From Candidatus Parachristensenella avicola (lineage in GTDB: Bacteria; Bacillota; Clostridia; Christensenellales; UMGS416), in assembly GCA_904420205.1 (NCBI GenBank), contig CAJFUN010000033.1, forward strand, positions 1 through 64,000: 64,000 nucleotides of DNA, written 5' to 3'. Within the stretch, counting starts at the first letter, position 1; the number at the start of each line of letters is the position of its first letter. The notes under the pieces are model-generated. The model saw nothing but the letters and a program-made list of their open reading frames with translations, had not been told where the DNA came from and searched no databases. Both the position numbers and the translations under genes were made by a program. This document shows positions 17,601 through 25,267 of this stretch, one piece after another.

Positions 17601-17800
17601 TAGGGCGTAGCCATGCCGGAGCGCACGTGCATATGAAAACCGCCCAGGCCCATTTTTTTCATTACGTCGATCTGGCGCTTGAGCTCCTCGGCGTCCAGCC
17701 GGGCGTTCCAAGCCCAGAAGGGCGCGCCGCGGTATTCGCAGGTTGGATTGGCAAAAAGGCCGGCTTGCAGCGCCTTTTCTTCATTTTTCGGATACAGCAC
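14636..17800 (-). CDS. GH106-like glycoside hydrolase (alpha-L-rhamnosidase type)
   Basis: A 1054-residue enzyme related to the GH106 alpha-L-rhamnosidases. The N-terminus has PFWAWNARLD (27-36), GLGGFHMHVRSGM, and the strong motif WLYDEDRWPSGAAGG (91-105). Further along come AIFTDEPQ, GHMMEEP, and LSELYG with KRDYPAS. The C-terminal 300 residues contain galactose-binding-like beta-sandwich strands. No signal peptide is visible, so it probably acts inside the cell on imported oligosaccharides. I chose the GTG at 17800 because AAAGGAGG lies 10 bases upstream; the upstream extension is not protein-like. A GC hairpin (17821-17842) sits in the 5' leader. A paralogue lies at 47361-50477. Confidence 0.85.
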   Translation of the reverse strand: MLYPKNEEKALQAGLFANPTCEYRGAPFWAWNARLDAEELKRQIDVMKKMGLGGFHMHVRSGMATPYLSPEFMKLIHTCVDKARENHMLAWLYDEDRWPSGAAGGIVTRDKAYRSRYLLFTPIPYGQGNTNAETDASARASRQENGILLARYRVTLKDGLLTGYELLDPDEPDEPGLWYAYRETQGENPWYNNQAYLDTLNPKAVQRFIEVTHEAYAREVGEDFGGLVPAIFTDEPQFTRKSTLGFAEAQEDVTLPYTDDFPETYRAAYGEDFFATLPELIWDLPEGKISVPRYHYHDHVAERFSSAFADQIGGWCKSHGLMLTGHMMEEPTLESQTAALGEAMRSYRSFQLPGIDMLCDRREFTTAKQAASATHQYGYPGVLSELYGVTNWDFDWRGHKLQGDWQAALGVTVRVHHLAWVSMNGEAKRDYPASMNYQSPWYDRYSYVEDYFSRLNTALTRGKPLVSVGVVHPVESYWLHWGPREQTAAIRDEMDRHFQDMCAWLVTGMIDFDYISESLLPSQCPKAGAPLAVGQMAYETLIVPGCETLRSSTVERLEAFADAGGKLIFAGRIPSLVDAIPSDRVQRLASRAQCVAFSQEALLDALEDRRQVDVRTTDGTRTGKYLHQMRQDGNARWFFLAHTDNPDNPDVTRPDRLRLSFRGRYVPVQYDALTGRIAAIAYRYEGDNTVLDWSMDAHDSLLIQLRPEGACLGDLAAAAQQADDFGVLGNKAREPMCSGTLETPETIDREGIPVAEWADIALEEDNVLLLDMACWKLDDGAWQPREEILRLDNACRALVGWPSRFSAFAQPWVTAEEKHVDPKHTLTLKIPFESDIAVSGSALALENRARTEIYFDGVKLDNRADGWYVDKCIERVNLPDFGAGAHEITLVIDYTRDADVEACYLVGRFGVEALGDRGRIVAAPDKLYFTDITRQRLAFYGGNVRYSFAAPGGGVLEIPHWRGAALTVEVDGRDLGVVAYAPYRIRIPEGARQVTVTCMGNRFNTFGQLHYWEVDKLWYGPDSWRTKGKNWSYEYLLRPTGLLSAPVFYPDETK

Positions 17801-17981
17801 GGAATGAATTCCTCCTTTTTCAGGGGGCGCAGTACGCCCCTGCGATGCACCCCTATCATACCGCCTGGCCGGCGGGAAGAACATGGGATGATTTGACCTT
17901 GTAGGCAGGAGAGTAGACCATGGATGGTGAATAAATAAGAGGCCGCGCCCGAGGCGGCGGGCCGCACGAAAGGAGGCTTTC

Positions 17982-19649
17982 ATGGACTGGCAGGATGCAA
18001 TGGAGGACTGGTCGGCCTATCTGCGCGAGCACGATACCGAAGGCGAGCAGGCGCTGGCCGCGATGGACGATGAGGCGCGCAGAGAGGCGTTTACCCTGGA
18101 GCTGACCTTCGGCACCGGGGGCTTGCGAGGCGTGCTGGGCATGGGGCCCGGCCGCATGAACCGGTATACGGTGGAAAGGGCTACGCAGGCCCTGGCCGAG
18201 GTGGCGCTGGAGGACAAGCCGGCCCCCAAGGTGGCCATTGCGTACGACACCCGGCATATGAGCCGAGCGTTTGCCTGGCAGGCCGCGCGGGTGCTGGCGG
18301 CGAACGGCTGCCGGGTGCATATCTATGACGATGCCGCGCCCACGCCGGCGCTGTCCTTTGCCGTACGGCTGCTGGGCTGCGACTGGGGCGTGGTGATCAC
18401 CGCCAGCCATAATCCTCCCCAGTATAACGGCTATAAAGTTTACGACGGCCGGGGTGTGCAGCTGGGGCCGGAGGCTGCGGCCCGCATCTATGGCCGGATG
18501 CAGCTGACGGAGTTTTTTACCGCCCAAACCCAGCCGGGGGATGAGGGCATTGTGGTGCATGGCGAGCAGCTAAAAGCCGCTTACCTCGAGGGGCTGGCAA
18601 GCATGCTGAAAACCCCCGAAATATCGAAAGCGGCGGCAGAATTCCCCCTAGTGTATTCGGCGCTGCATGGCAGCGGCGCGAAGTGGGTGACCGAAGCGCT
18701 GGCCATGCTGGGCTTTACGCAGCTTACGGCGGTGGAGTTGGAACCGGATCCGGATTTCGGCGGGCTGCGGGCCCCGAATCCGGAGATGCCTGAGGTATAT
18801 GGGCAGGCGCTGGCCGCTGCGAAGGCCGCCGGCGCGCGGATGCTGCTGGCCACTGACCCGGACAGCGACCGGGTGGGCGTGCAGGTGGAGCGGGACGGGC
18901 GGTTTATTGCCCTGACCGGCAATGAGATCGGCGCGCTCTTGACCGATTATCAGATTACCCAATACCTGGCCGGCGGCGGCGACCCGGCACGCGCCGCCAT
19001 AATTACCACCATCGTTTCCGGCGATATGGGCGAGGCCATCGCCCGGCGGAGAGGAGTCCAGGTCAGGCGGGTGCTGACGGGCTTTAAGTTTATCGCCGAC
19101 TTGGCGGATCAGCTGGAGGCAGAGGGGATCCGTTTCCTGTTGGGCTATGAAGAAAGCTACGGCTATCTTGCCGGCGCCTTGGCCCGGGATAAAGACGCGG
19201 TGTGGGCCGCTAGCGCCATCGCCCGTATGGCCTTGGAGCTGAGCCTTGAGGGCAAGACGCTGGTGGACCGGCTGGAGGAACTCCGGCGCGAGGTGGGGGA
19301 TTATCGGGAGCGTCTGGTCACCCAGCAGCTTTCGCCGCTGGGCTTTGCCCAGCGCATCCACACGGTCATGACAGCGCTGCGCCAGCAGGGCGTGGACACG
19401 ATAGCCGGGCGCCCGGTGCTGCGGCGGGAGGATTACCTGCTTTCGGTGGCCACCGATGCAGAAGGCCGCCAAAGCCCGATTACCCTGCCAAAGAGCGATG
19501 TGCTGAAGCTTTTTGTGCACGATGGCTGGGTGGCGCTGCGGCCCTCGGGCACGGAGCCGAAGATAAAATATTACGTTTCTGCTAGGAGCGCGGCCTTGGC
19601 CGATGCGCTGGCGGAGGATATGGGTAGGATCATAGGAGGTATCAAGTGA
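17982..19649 (+). CDS. Phosphoglucomutase/phosphomannomutase
   Basis: A 555-residue alpha-D-phosphohexomutase that interconverts hexose 1- and 6-phosphates in the cytoplasm. All four domain signatures are visible: FGTGGLRGVLG near the N-terminus, the phosphoserine loop TASHNPP (Ser142), the metal loop DPDSDR (292-297), the sugar-binding GYEESYGY, and the phosphate-binding RPSGTEPKIKYY near the C-terminus. Length fits the PgcA-type bacterial enzymes. AAAGGAGG precedes the ATG. It overlaps the GH78 gene by one base (TGATG), so the two are translationally coupled, linking released sugars to sugar-phosphate metabolism. Confidence 0.95.
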   Translation: MDWQDAMEDWSAYLREHDTEGEQALAAMDDEARREAFTLELTFGTGGLRGVLGMGPGRMNRYTVERATQALAEVALEDKPAPKVAIAYDTRHMSRAFAWQAARVLAANGCRVHIYDDAAPTPALSFAVRLLGCDWGVVITASHNPPQYNGYKVYDGRGVQLGPEAAARIYGRMQLTEFFTAQTQPGDEGIVVHGEQLKAAYLEGLASMLKTPEISKAAAEFPLVYSALHGSGAKWVTEALAMLGFTQLTAVELEPDPDFGGLRAPNPEMPEVYGQALAAAKAAGARMLLATDPDSDRVGVQVERDGRFIALTGNEIGALLTDYQITQYLAGGGDPARAAIITTIVSGDMGEAIARRRGVQVRRVLTGFKFIADLADQLEAEGIRFLLGYEESYGYLAGALARDKDAVWAASAIARMALELSLEGKTLVDRLEELRREVGDYRERLVTQQLSPLGFAQRIHTVMTALRQQGVDTIAGRPVLRREDYLLSVATDAEGRQSPITLPKSDVLKLFVHDGWVALRPSGTEPKIKYYVSARSAALADALAEDMGRIIGGIK

Positions 19650-21979
19650 TGAATTTTGAAAAGGCAAGCGCAGCGTGGATATGGGTCCCCAAAGCGCTGG
19701 GGGATGATCAGTATGCGGACTTCATGACGGAGTTCACCCTGAAAACAACGCCTGACTCGGCGCAGTTTATGATTTCGGTCGATAGCGACTACTCGCTTTG
19801 GATTAACGGCAGATGGGTGGACGCAGGGCATTACGACGACTTTCCCGCCCACCGGACCCACGATATTCTGGAAGTGGCCGAATACCTACGGGCCGGAGTG
19901 AACCGCATCGCCGTTACGGCTTACTATCAGGGAAAGGGTAGCCATCAGTATATTACCGGCGCGCCTGGGGTGATTTATGCCCTCTACGACCGCGATCGCG
20001 TGCTGGCTGTCAGCGGCCCGGAAACCATTTGCCGGGTCAATCCGGTATATGCCAGCGGCGCATCCCCGCTGATTACCGATCAGCTGGGTTTTGCCTTTGA
20101 GGCCGACGCCCGCCGGGAAGACGGCTGGCTGGAGGAAGGCTACCGCCCCAAGGGATGGAAAAAGGCCCAGGTGATGACGGGCGAGCTCTATAGCCTCGAT
20201 ACGGAGCCTCGTCCGGTGGAGAAGCTGATTCTCAAGGAGCGCGTGCAGCCGGAGGTTGTGGCCCAGGGGCAGTTTATCCACAAACAACCGTTGGAGTCGA
20301 CGGCCGCGCGCCGTATCTATACGGACTATCTTTCGCCGCTGACCCCCCAGGCGCTCTTTGCCAGCGGGGTTGAACCGCTGCCTTTTGCAACGGAGGTTTT
20401 CCTGGGACGGGGGCCTGTCGCAGTGAAGCCGGAAGCCTACCAGGGCAGCGACGGATTTTACTTGGTGCTGGACCTGGGCCGTGAAGAGGCCGGACTTTTT
20501 GAACTGGATCTGGAAGCGCCGGAGGGCGTGGAGGTGGAGGTGGCTTGGGGCCAGCACCTGACGGACCTTCGGGTGCGCGCCTATGTGGGCGGGCGTAATT
20601 TTGGCTGCCGCTATGTGACCCGGGCCGGGAGACAGCGCTTTTTCTGCCCCTTCCGCCGCATGGGCGGGCGGTATATGCAGCTGCACTTTGCCTGTGCGGG
20701 TGCGCCGGTGACGCTGCACTATGCCGGCATCGCGCCCTGGGAGTACCCGGTGACCCGAGCTGGGCGCTTTACCTGCCCCGACAGCCTGCATAACCGCATC
20801 TGGGAGGTGTCTCGCCGCACTTTGGAGCTGTGCATGCACGAACATTATGAGGATACGCCGTGGCGGGAGCAGTCTTTCTATGTAGCGGATTCCCGGAACC
20901 AGGCGCTGTGCGGCTATTATGCCTTCGGCGAATATGCTTTCCCAGAGGCCAGCTTTGGCCTGTATAAAGACGCTTTCGAGGGCCCGCTTTATTCGGATAT
21001 CTGCGCGCCCTGCCATAGCGGCCTGTGCATCCCTGCCTTTACGCTTAACTGGCCGGTAGCTATCTATGAGCACTGGATGTATTCCGGCAGCCGTACCCTG
21101 ATGGAGCGTTGCTGGGATCGAGTCACCACGGCTTTGGACGAGGCGCTGAACCGCTTGGAAAACGGGCTGATGAAAACGCCGGGCGATCCGGGTATGTGGA
21201 ATTTCTACGAGTGGTCGGATGGAATGGCCGACGAGATTACCAGGGATACTGTACGGGAGATTGCTCGTTTTGAAGCGCCGCTTCAGCTGTTTTTGATTCG
21301 TTCGCTTCAGTGCGCCGCTAAGATGGCCCAGGCCATGGAGGACGAAGCGAAGGCTCAGCGCTACGGGCAGGCTGCGGAGACTGTGGCCCAGCGGGTGAAC
21401 GAGGTCTTCTGGCAGCCTCAACGCGGCCTGTACGCCACCTTCTACGAGAACGGACGCCAGTGGCACGAGGCGGAGCTGACCCAGGCGTTGGCCCTGTATG
21501 ACGGTATTGTACCGCCGGCCGAAGAAGCGCCGCTTCGGGAGAAGCTGATGGATGGCGAGGGGCTCGTGACTTGCACGCTTAGCTATTCTATCTTTAAATA
21601 TGAAGCGATTCTTATGGGCGGGGAGGCCTATGCCAAGGCTGTCTTTGACCAAATTGCCCGGGATTGGGGCATGATGCTCTATAAGGACTCCACCTCCTTC
21701 TGGGAGACCATCCTGGGGCAGAAAGATTTCGGCTATGCCGGCAGCCTCTGCCATGGTTGGTCGGCGGTGCCGCTGTATCTATACATGCGCTATGTGCTGG
21801 GCGTACGGCCCTTGGAGCCGGGCTTTACCCGCTTCGAGGTGGATCCGGTATCGGTGTTCAGCGAAGTTTCAGGAACCGTGCCCACACCTGCCGGCGACAT
21901 CTATGTGACCGTCCGCTGCGACGATGAAGGCAAGGATATTGAGGTAGACGCACCCGATAGCCTGATATGGGAGGAATAG
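19649..21979 (+). CDS. GH78-family alpha-L-rhamnosidase-like enzyme
   Basis: A 776-residue glycoside hydrolase. The N-terminal half has beta-sandwich domains (YSLWINGRWVDAGHYDDFP), followed by an (alpha/alpha)6 barrel. The GH78 catalytic segment is recognisable as EDTPWREQSFYVADSRNQ from Glu401, with the acidic residues spaced as in bacterial rhamnosidases. Near the end are SLCHGWSAVPLYL and a C-terminal beta domain beginning GFTRFEVDP. There is no signal peptide, so it should act on imported substrates. The start is the ATG of a TGATG overlap with the mutase; a GTG three bases earlier is possible. It is followed by a terminator. Confidence 0.87.
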   Translation: MNFEKASAAWIWVPKALGDDQYADFMTEFTLKTTPDSAQFMISVDSDYSLWINGRWVDAGHYDDFPAHRTHDILEVAEYLRAGVNRIAVTAYYQGKGSHQYITGAPGVIYALYDRDRVLAVSGPETICRVNPVYASGASPLITDQLGFAFEADARREDGWLEEGYRPKGWKKAQVMTGELYSLDTEPRPVEKLILKERVQPEVVAQGQFIHKQPLESTAARRIYTDYLSPLTPQALFASGVEPLPFATEVFLGRGPVAVKPEAYQGSDGFYLVLDLGREEAGLFELDLEAPEGVEVEVAWGQHLTDLRVRAYVGGRNFGCRYVTRAGRQRFFCPFRRMGGRYMQLHFACAGAPVTLHYAGIAPWEYPVTRAGRFTCPDSLHNRIWEVSRRTLELCMHEHYEDTPWREQSFYVADSRNQALCGYYAFGEYAFPEASFGLYKDAFEGPLYSDICAPCHSGLCIPAFTLNWPVAIYEHWMYSGSRTLMERCWDRVTTALDEALNRLENGLMKTPGDPGMWNFYEWSDGMADEITRDTVREIARFEAPLQLFLIRSLQCAAKMAQAMEDEAKAQRYGQAAETVAQRVNEVFWQPQRGLYATFYENGRQWHEAELTQALALYDGIVPPAEEAPLREKLMDGEGLVTCTLSYSIFKYEAILMGGEAYAKAVFDQIARDWGMMLYKDSTSFWETILGQKDFGYAGSLCHGWSAVPLYLYMRYVLGVRPLEPGFTRFEVDPVSVFSEVSGTVPTPAGDIYVTVRCDDEGKDIEVDAPDSLIWEE

Positions 21980-22032
21980 GAACGGCCCTCCCGGTTGCCA
22001 TCCCGTTTCCGGCAAGGCTGCTATGACAGAAG

Positions 22033-22067
22033 AAACGCTCGTCCCATTCGATGGACGAGCGTTTTTT
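22033..22067 (+). terminator. Terminator of the mutase-rhamnosidase operon
   Basis: AAACGCTCGTCC pairs with GGACGAGCGTTT around an eight-base loop, ending in a run of T. Confidence 0.9.
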
Positions 22068-23058
22068 CTGGCTTAAACACATCAACGTTGGATGAAGCGC
22101 TGAACGAACGGGTAACCACACTTTGGTCGGCTACATCCTCCGCCGCAAAGCGGGCGCCCTTCCAACAGCGCGCAGCACCAAATGCTTGCCGCGCTTGGGA
22201 TCTGGTCAGGCGATGGGCCTGGCGCCCCAAGACGCGCTTCGCCGTACACACCCTAAAGCGCCATATAGAGTCCCTCGTTGGCACGGATAACCGGTGATGC
22301 AGCTCGCCGTTTTCCCTTCGCCCGGTGAGGGCCAATCATAGTATCCATCCAGGCGCGGATAAGGCGCAGGATCGGCAGTGCCCCGCAGGGGCAGGCCCGG
22401 ATCGGCGTCCGTATATTTTCGACGAGACCGGCCGGTGCCCCGGAGGTTCTCGCCGGACAAACGCCGTATTCCATCCGATTCGGTCGATGAATCCGGATAT
22501 GCTCCGCGGCAAAACCGAGCGGCGCCGCATCCAGTGCTTGGCATGGATCGAAGCAACCTGATGAGCCAACCTCGGTGAAATTGCCGAGAAAAAGGTTAGC
22601 CGCCGGTTGCGTCCGCGGCTCGATGGCGAGCCAACGCCAGCGATGGGGTACGCGGGCTAGGCTCCAATATGCTTTCAAGGTGTGGACGCGATAGCCCCCA
22701 GCGGCGAAGCGATATAGGTGGAGCTTTGGCCCAGGGGGAGGGCCATTTGCGCCTTTTCCGTCATGGAGGGCTGCGCCCGCAGCGTGTCCCGGCCATGGAG
22801 ATGCGACTGAGGATTATCCGGCATCGGGAGGAAGTTTTCCGCTCCATAGCCGCAACAGCCGTGGGTTCATGGGAGGGCTTTTATACGCTCCGGCCGGGCG
22901 CAGGCAGATAACGCAAGCGCTGGCGCCGGAAGGCAAAAGACGATGAAGGCTCGCATAGGGCGCATACGGCAAGTCCTCCCGCGTCCGTCTGCCTGCAGTA
23001 TAGCATAGAAGATGCAGGAAAGGCGGCTGATTCAGGCGGAAACGATGAAATCCGTTAC
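22068..23058. other. Relic region without an intact gene
   Basis: About 1 kb with no ORF I can support. On the minus strand, protein-like phrases occur in all three frames in turn (for example PAANLFLGNFTEVGSSGC, then ADPAPYPRLDGYYDWP, then ELHHRLSVPTRDSIWRF), which is what a gene decayed by several frameshifts looks like. A TATACT element near 23000 on the minus strand could have been its promoter. The family could not be identified. Confidence 0.4.
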
Positions 23059-23610
23059 CTAGAGGTCGCCGATGGCACGCCGCCACCAGCGGCGGCAGGA
23101 CAGGCAGCGATTCGCCAGTGCGAAAAGCCCATAGCCGATCAGCCCGCCGGCAGTATTCATGATCAGATCGTCAATATCCGCCGACCGACCGATAAAGTAT
23201 TGGATGGTTTCCACCGCCAGCATGGCAAGGGCGACGGCGGCGGCCGTTTTCCACCAGACGCGCATCCGGCGGCAGACGGCGGGAAGAAGAAAGCCCATGG
23301 GCACGAGCATGGCAACATTCATGGCCAGCTGCTCGATCATGGGGCCAAAACCCATGACGTATGTTTCCCGCAGCCAAATAAAGGGCGTCAGGTTCAGCAG
23401 GCGGTACCCGGGCTGAAAGGAGACGCCGCCGATCAACAACGTAACAAAAAGGATGCTCCAGACAACGCCGATGAGGGCATAGCAAACCACATGGCGAATC
23501 ATAGGTACGCGGATCCCCCTTGCGCGGCGAATCAAACCATAGGGCAGATAACAGGCAAGCGACAAAAGGGCTGCCAAAGGGAAAAGAAGAACAAAATATC
23601 CGATTATCAT
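23059..23610 (-). CDS. VanZ-like membrane protein
   Basis: A 183-residue integral membrane protein with about five hydrophobic segments. It carries the VanZ-family pattern NVAMLVPMGFLLP, then a glutamate before a QYFIGRSADIDDLIMNTAG segment and a final GLIGYGLF helix. VanZ proteins give low-level teicoplanin resistance in some hosts, but most members have no assigned function. The start chosen is the ATG at 23610; a TTG directly before it is less likely. It is 45 bases downstream of the alpha/beta hydrolase gene on the same strand, so the two may form an operon. Confidence 0.85.
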   Translation of the reverse strand: MIIGYFVLLFPLAALLSLACYLPYGLIRRARGIRVPMIRHVVCYALIGVVWSILFVTLLIGGVSFQPGYRLLNLTPFIWLRETYVMGFGPMIEQLAMNVAMLVPMGFLLPAVCRRMRVWWKTAAAVALAMLAVETIQYFIGRSADIDDLIMNTAGGLIGYGLFALANRCLSCRRWWRRAIGDL

Positions 23611-23655
23611 CAATGCATTCCTCTCTTGGGTCGGTCGGATGGCACGGCACGCTTC

Positions 23656-24570
23656 CTAACCCGCCAAGCGGCGGGATTCGACGGCCTGTATAAAGCAGCG
23701 CAGTTCATGGAGATACGCTTGCCTGCCGGCATGATAGCAGCCCACATGGGCCGCCCAAGGCACCGTGTAGAGCCGGTCGGCGGGGTGATGACGCGCTTTA
23801 AGCAGCAGCGCGGACATTTCCGGAGGCACCACCTGATCGAGGCCGCCGGAGATAAAGAGCATGGGAGCTGCAGCCTGAGAAATGTGCTCTATGGGATTAA
23901 GCTGGTCCAGCGGGAATCGGCATAGGGCCCAAAGCCTGGCGCGGATAAGGCCGTACAGCGGCCAGCGCGGCGCGTGGGCGTTGCGCAGCTGAAATTCTAG
24001 CACCTCGCGGGCCCGGGTGAAGCCTGAATCTGCAATAACGAAGCGAATGGCAGGATCCACGGCGGCATACTCCATGGCTGTGGCGGCGCCCATGGACTGC
24101 CCCATCAGGCTGATAGGCAGGCCAGCACCCCAACGCTGCCGGGCATATGCTACCCACCGGGCCAAATCATCGCGCTCATAATAGCCGTAGGTGGTATAGC
24201 GGCCTTGGCTGCTGCCGTGGCCGCGTCCATCGACCAACAGCAGGGCATAGCCCATGAAACGAAACAGCGGCCAAAAAGGCAGCCCGCTTGCGCCGCTGGC
24301 GTTCACCCCATGGGTAAAAACGACCAGACGGCGCACCGGCCCCTCAGATAGCAGCTGGCCGCTAAGCTGGTATCCGTCGCGGCTTAGAATGGTTACCGTC
24401 TCGGAAGGCGGCACGACTTCCGGCAGATCGCCCTGCCGGATCAGACGGTCCAGCGTGCGAACGCTTTCGCGGCGCTGACGGCGGGCCATGAGCCGGATCG
24501 CCTGGTCCACGGCTATCCAGACGAGAACCGGCAGGAAAAGCACAAAGGCCAATATCCATAATCCAATCAT
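23656..24570 (-). CDS. Membrane-anchored alpha/beta hydrolase
   Basis: A 304-residue serine hydrolase with one N-terminal membrane segment (about 2-22). The catalytic triad is readable: the nucleophile elbow GQSMGAA (Ser159), Asp245 in GGLDQVVPP, and His275 in AAHVGC. An oxyanion-type motif FTHGVNASG (85-93) and VDGRGHGSS fit the family of peptidase- or esterase-like alpha/beta hydrolases. The substrate cannot be told. A near-consensus promoter whose -10 is covered by an inverted repeat lies upstream, suggesting control by a repressor. Confidence 0.9.
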   Translation of the reverse strand: MIGLWILAFVLFLPVLVWIAVDQAIRLMARRQRRESVRTLDRLIRQGDLPEVVPPSETVTILSRDGYQLSGQLLSEGPVRRLVVFTHGVNASGASGLPFWPLFRFMGYALLLVDGRGHGSSQGRYTTYGYYERDDLARWVAYARQRWGAGLPISLMGQSMGAATAMEYAAVDPAIRFVIADSGFTRAREVLEFQLRNAHAPRWPLYGLIRARLWALCRFPLDQLNPIEHISQAAAPMLFISGGLDQVVPPEMSALLLKARHHPADRLYTVPWAAHVGCYHAGRQAYLHELRCFIQAVESRRLAG

Positions 24571-24630
24571 CGAGTTGAATCCTTTCGTGAGCGCATGATC
24601 GCTCGCGGGGCGTAGATGTGCGTACTGACT

Positions 24631-24671
24631 GTACTAATATGCATAGTACAATCCTTTGCCGTGATTGTCAA
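24631..24671 (-). promoter_or_regulatory. Minus-strand promoter with overlapping inverted repeat
   Basis: Read on the minus strand: TTGACA (24671-24666), a 17-bp spacer, then TACTAT (24648-24643). A perfect inverted repeat, GTACTA and TAGTAC with a seven-base spacer (24631-24649 on the plus strand), overlaps the -10 box. This is the geometry of a repressor operator. It should drive the alpha/beta hydrolase gene; the repressor is unknown. Confidence 0.7.
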
Positions 24672-24787
24672 GCCGCTTATGCCGGGAAGGCGATCACAGG
24701 ATCGATAATATCATTTTATTGCTATGGCGCTGAGAATGGGAAATTCTGCTCATGTCGTTCGTTATATAAAGGGAGGTGAAGCGTGCT

Positions 24788-25267
24788 TTGGATGAGCTGC
24801 CTGCATTTGAGGAAAAAATTCGCAGACTTGTGAACCAGTATGCCGAAGGACTGGTACGGCTGGCCTATGTTTCGGTACGGAATTTTTCCGATGCCGAGGA
24901 TATTGTGCAGGAAGTTTTCCTGACCTATCTGCGTAAGCGGCCGCACCATGACAGCCCGGAGCACGAGCGCGCATGGTTGATCCGGGTGACCGTCAACAAG
25001 TGCCGGGACCACCTACGGTCGGCCTGGATACGGCGACGTGCAGAAATGCCTAAGGAGCTTCCGGGAATACCACCCCGGGATTACGAGCTGCTTTGGGCAG
25101 TGCTGGCGCTACCCGAACGATACCGCATCCCCCTTTACCTATATTATTATGAAGATTACTCCATCGGGGAAACGGCAGCCCTGATGCGGCTGAAGCCGTC
25201 CACGGTGGGCACGAGGCTGGAGCGCGGCCGCAAGCTGCTGCGCCAAAGAATAGGAGACGAGGCATGA
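24788..25267 (+). CDS. ECF-type RNA polymerase sigma factor
   Basis: A 159-residue sigma-70 family factor of the extracytoplasmic-function group. Region 2 is RLAYVSVRNFSDAEDIVQEV (-10 recognition and core binding), and region 4 is LPERYRIPLYLYYYEDYSIG followed by a helix-turn-helix (ETAALMRLKPSTVGTRLERG). The start is decided by a perfect GGGAGGTGA site at 24770-24778: the TTG at 24788 is correctly spaced, whereas the GTG at 24776 lies inside the site. The stop overlaps the next gene by four bases, pairing it with a membrane partner that is probably its anti-sigma factor. Confidence 0.9.
   Translation: MDELPAFEEKIRRLVNQYAEGLVRLAYVSVRNFSDAEDIVQEVFLTYLRKRPHHDSPEHERAWLIRVTVNKCRDHLRSAWIRRRAEMPKELPGIPPRDYELLWAVLALPERYRIPLYLYYYEDYSIGETAALMRLKPSTVGTRLERGRKLLRQRIGDEA

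Noticed and set aside
19886..21754. A 622-codon minus-strand frame opposite the GH78 gene
   Set aside because: Its product is rich in His, Arg and Gln with no domain; the plus strand carries clear GH78 motifs coupled to the mutase.
24730..24760. GGGAAATT...CGTT as an ECF-type autoregulatory promoter before the sigma gene
   Set aside because: The distance between the two parts is far too short for an ECF promoter.
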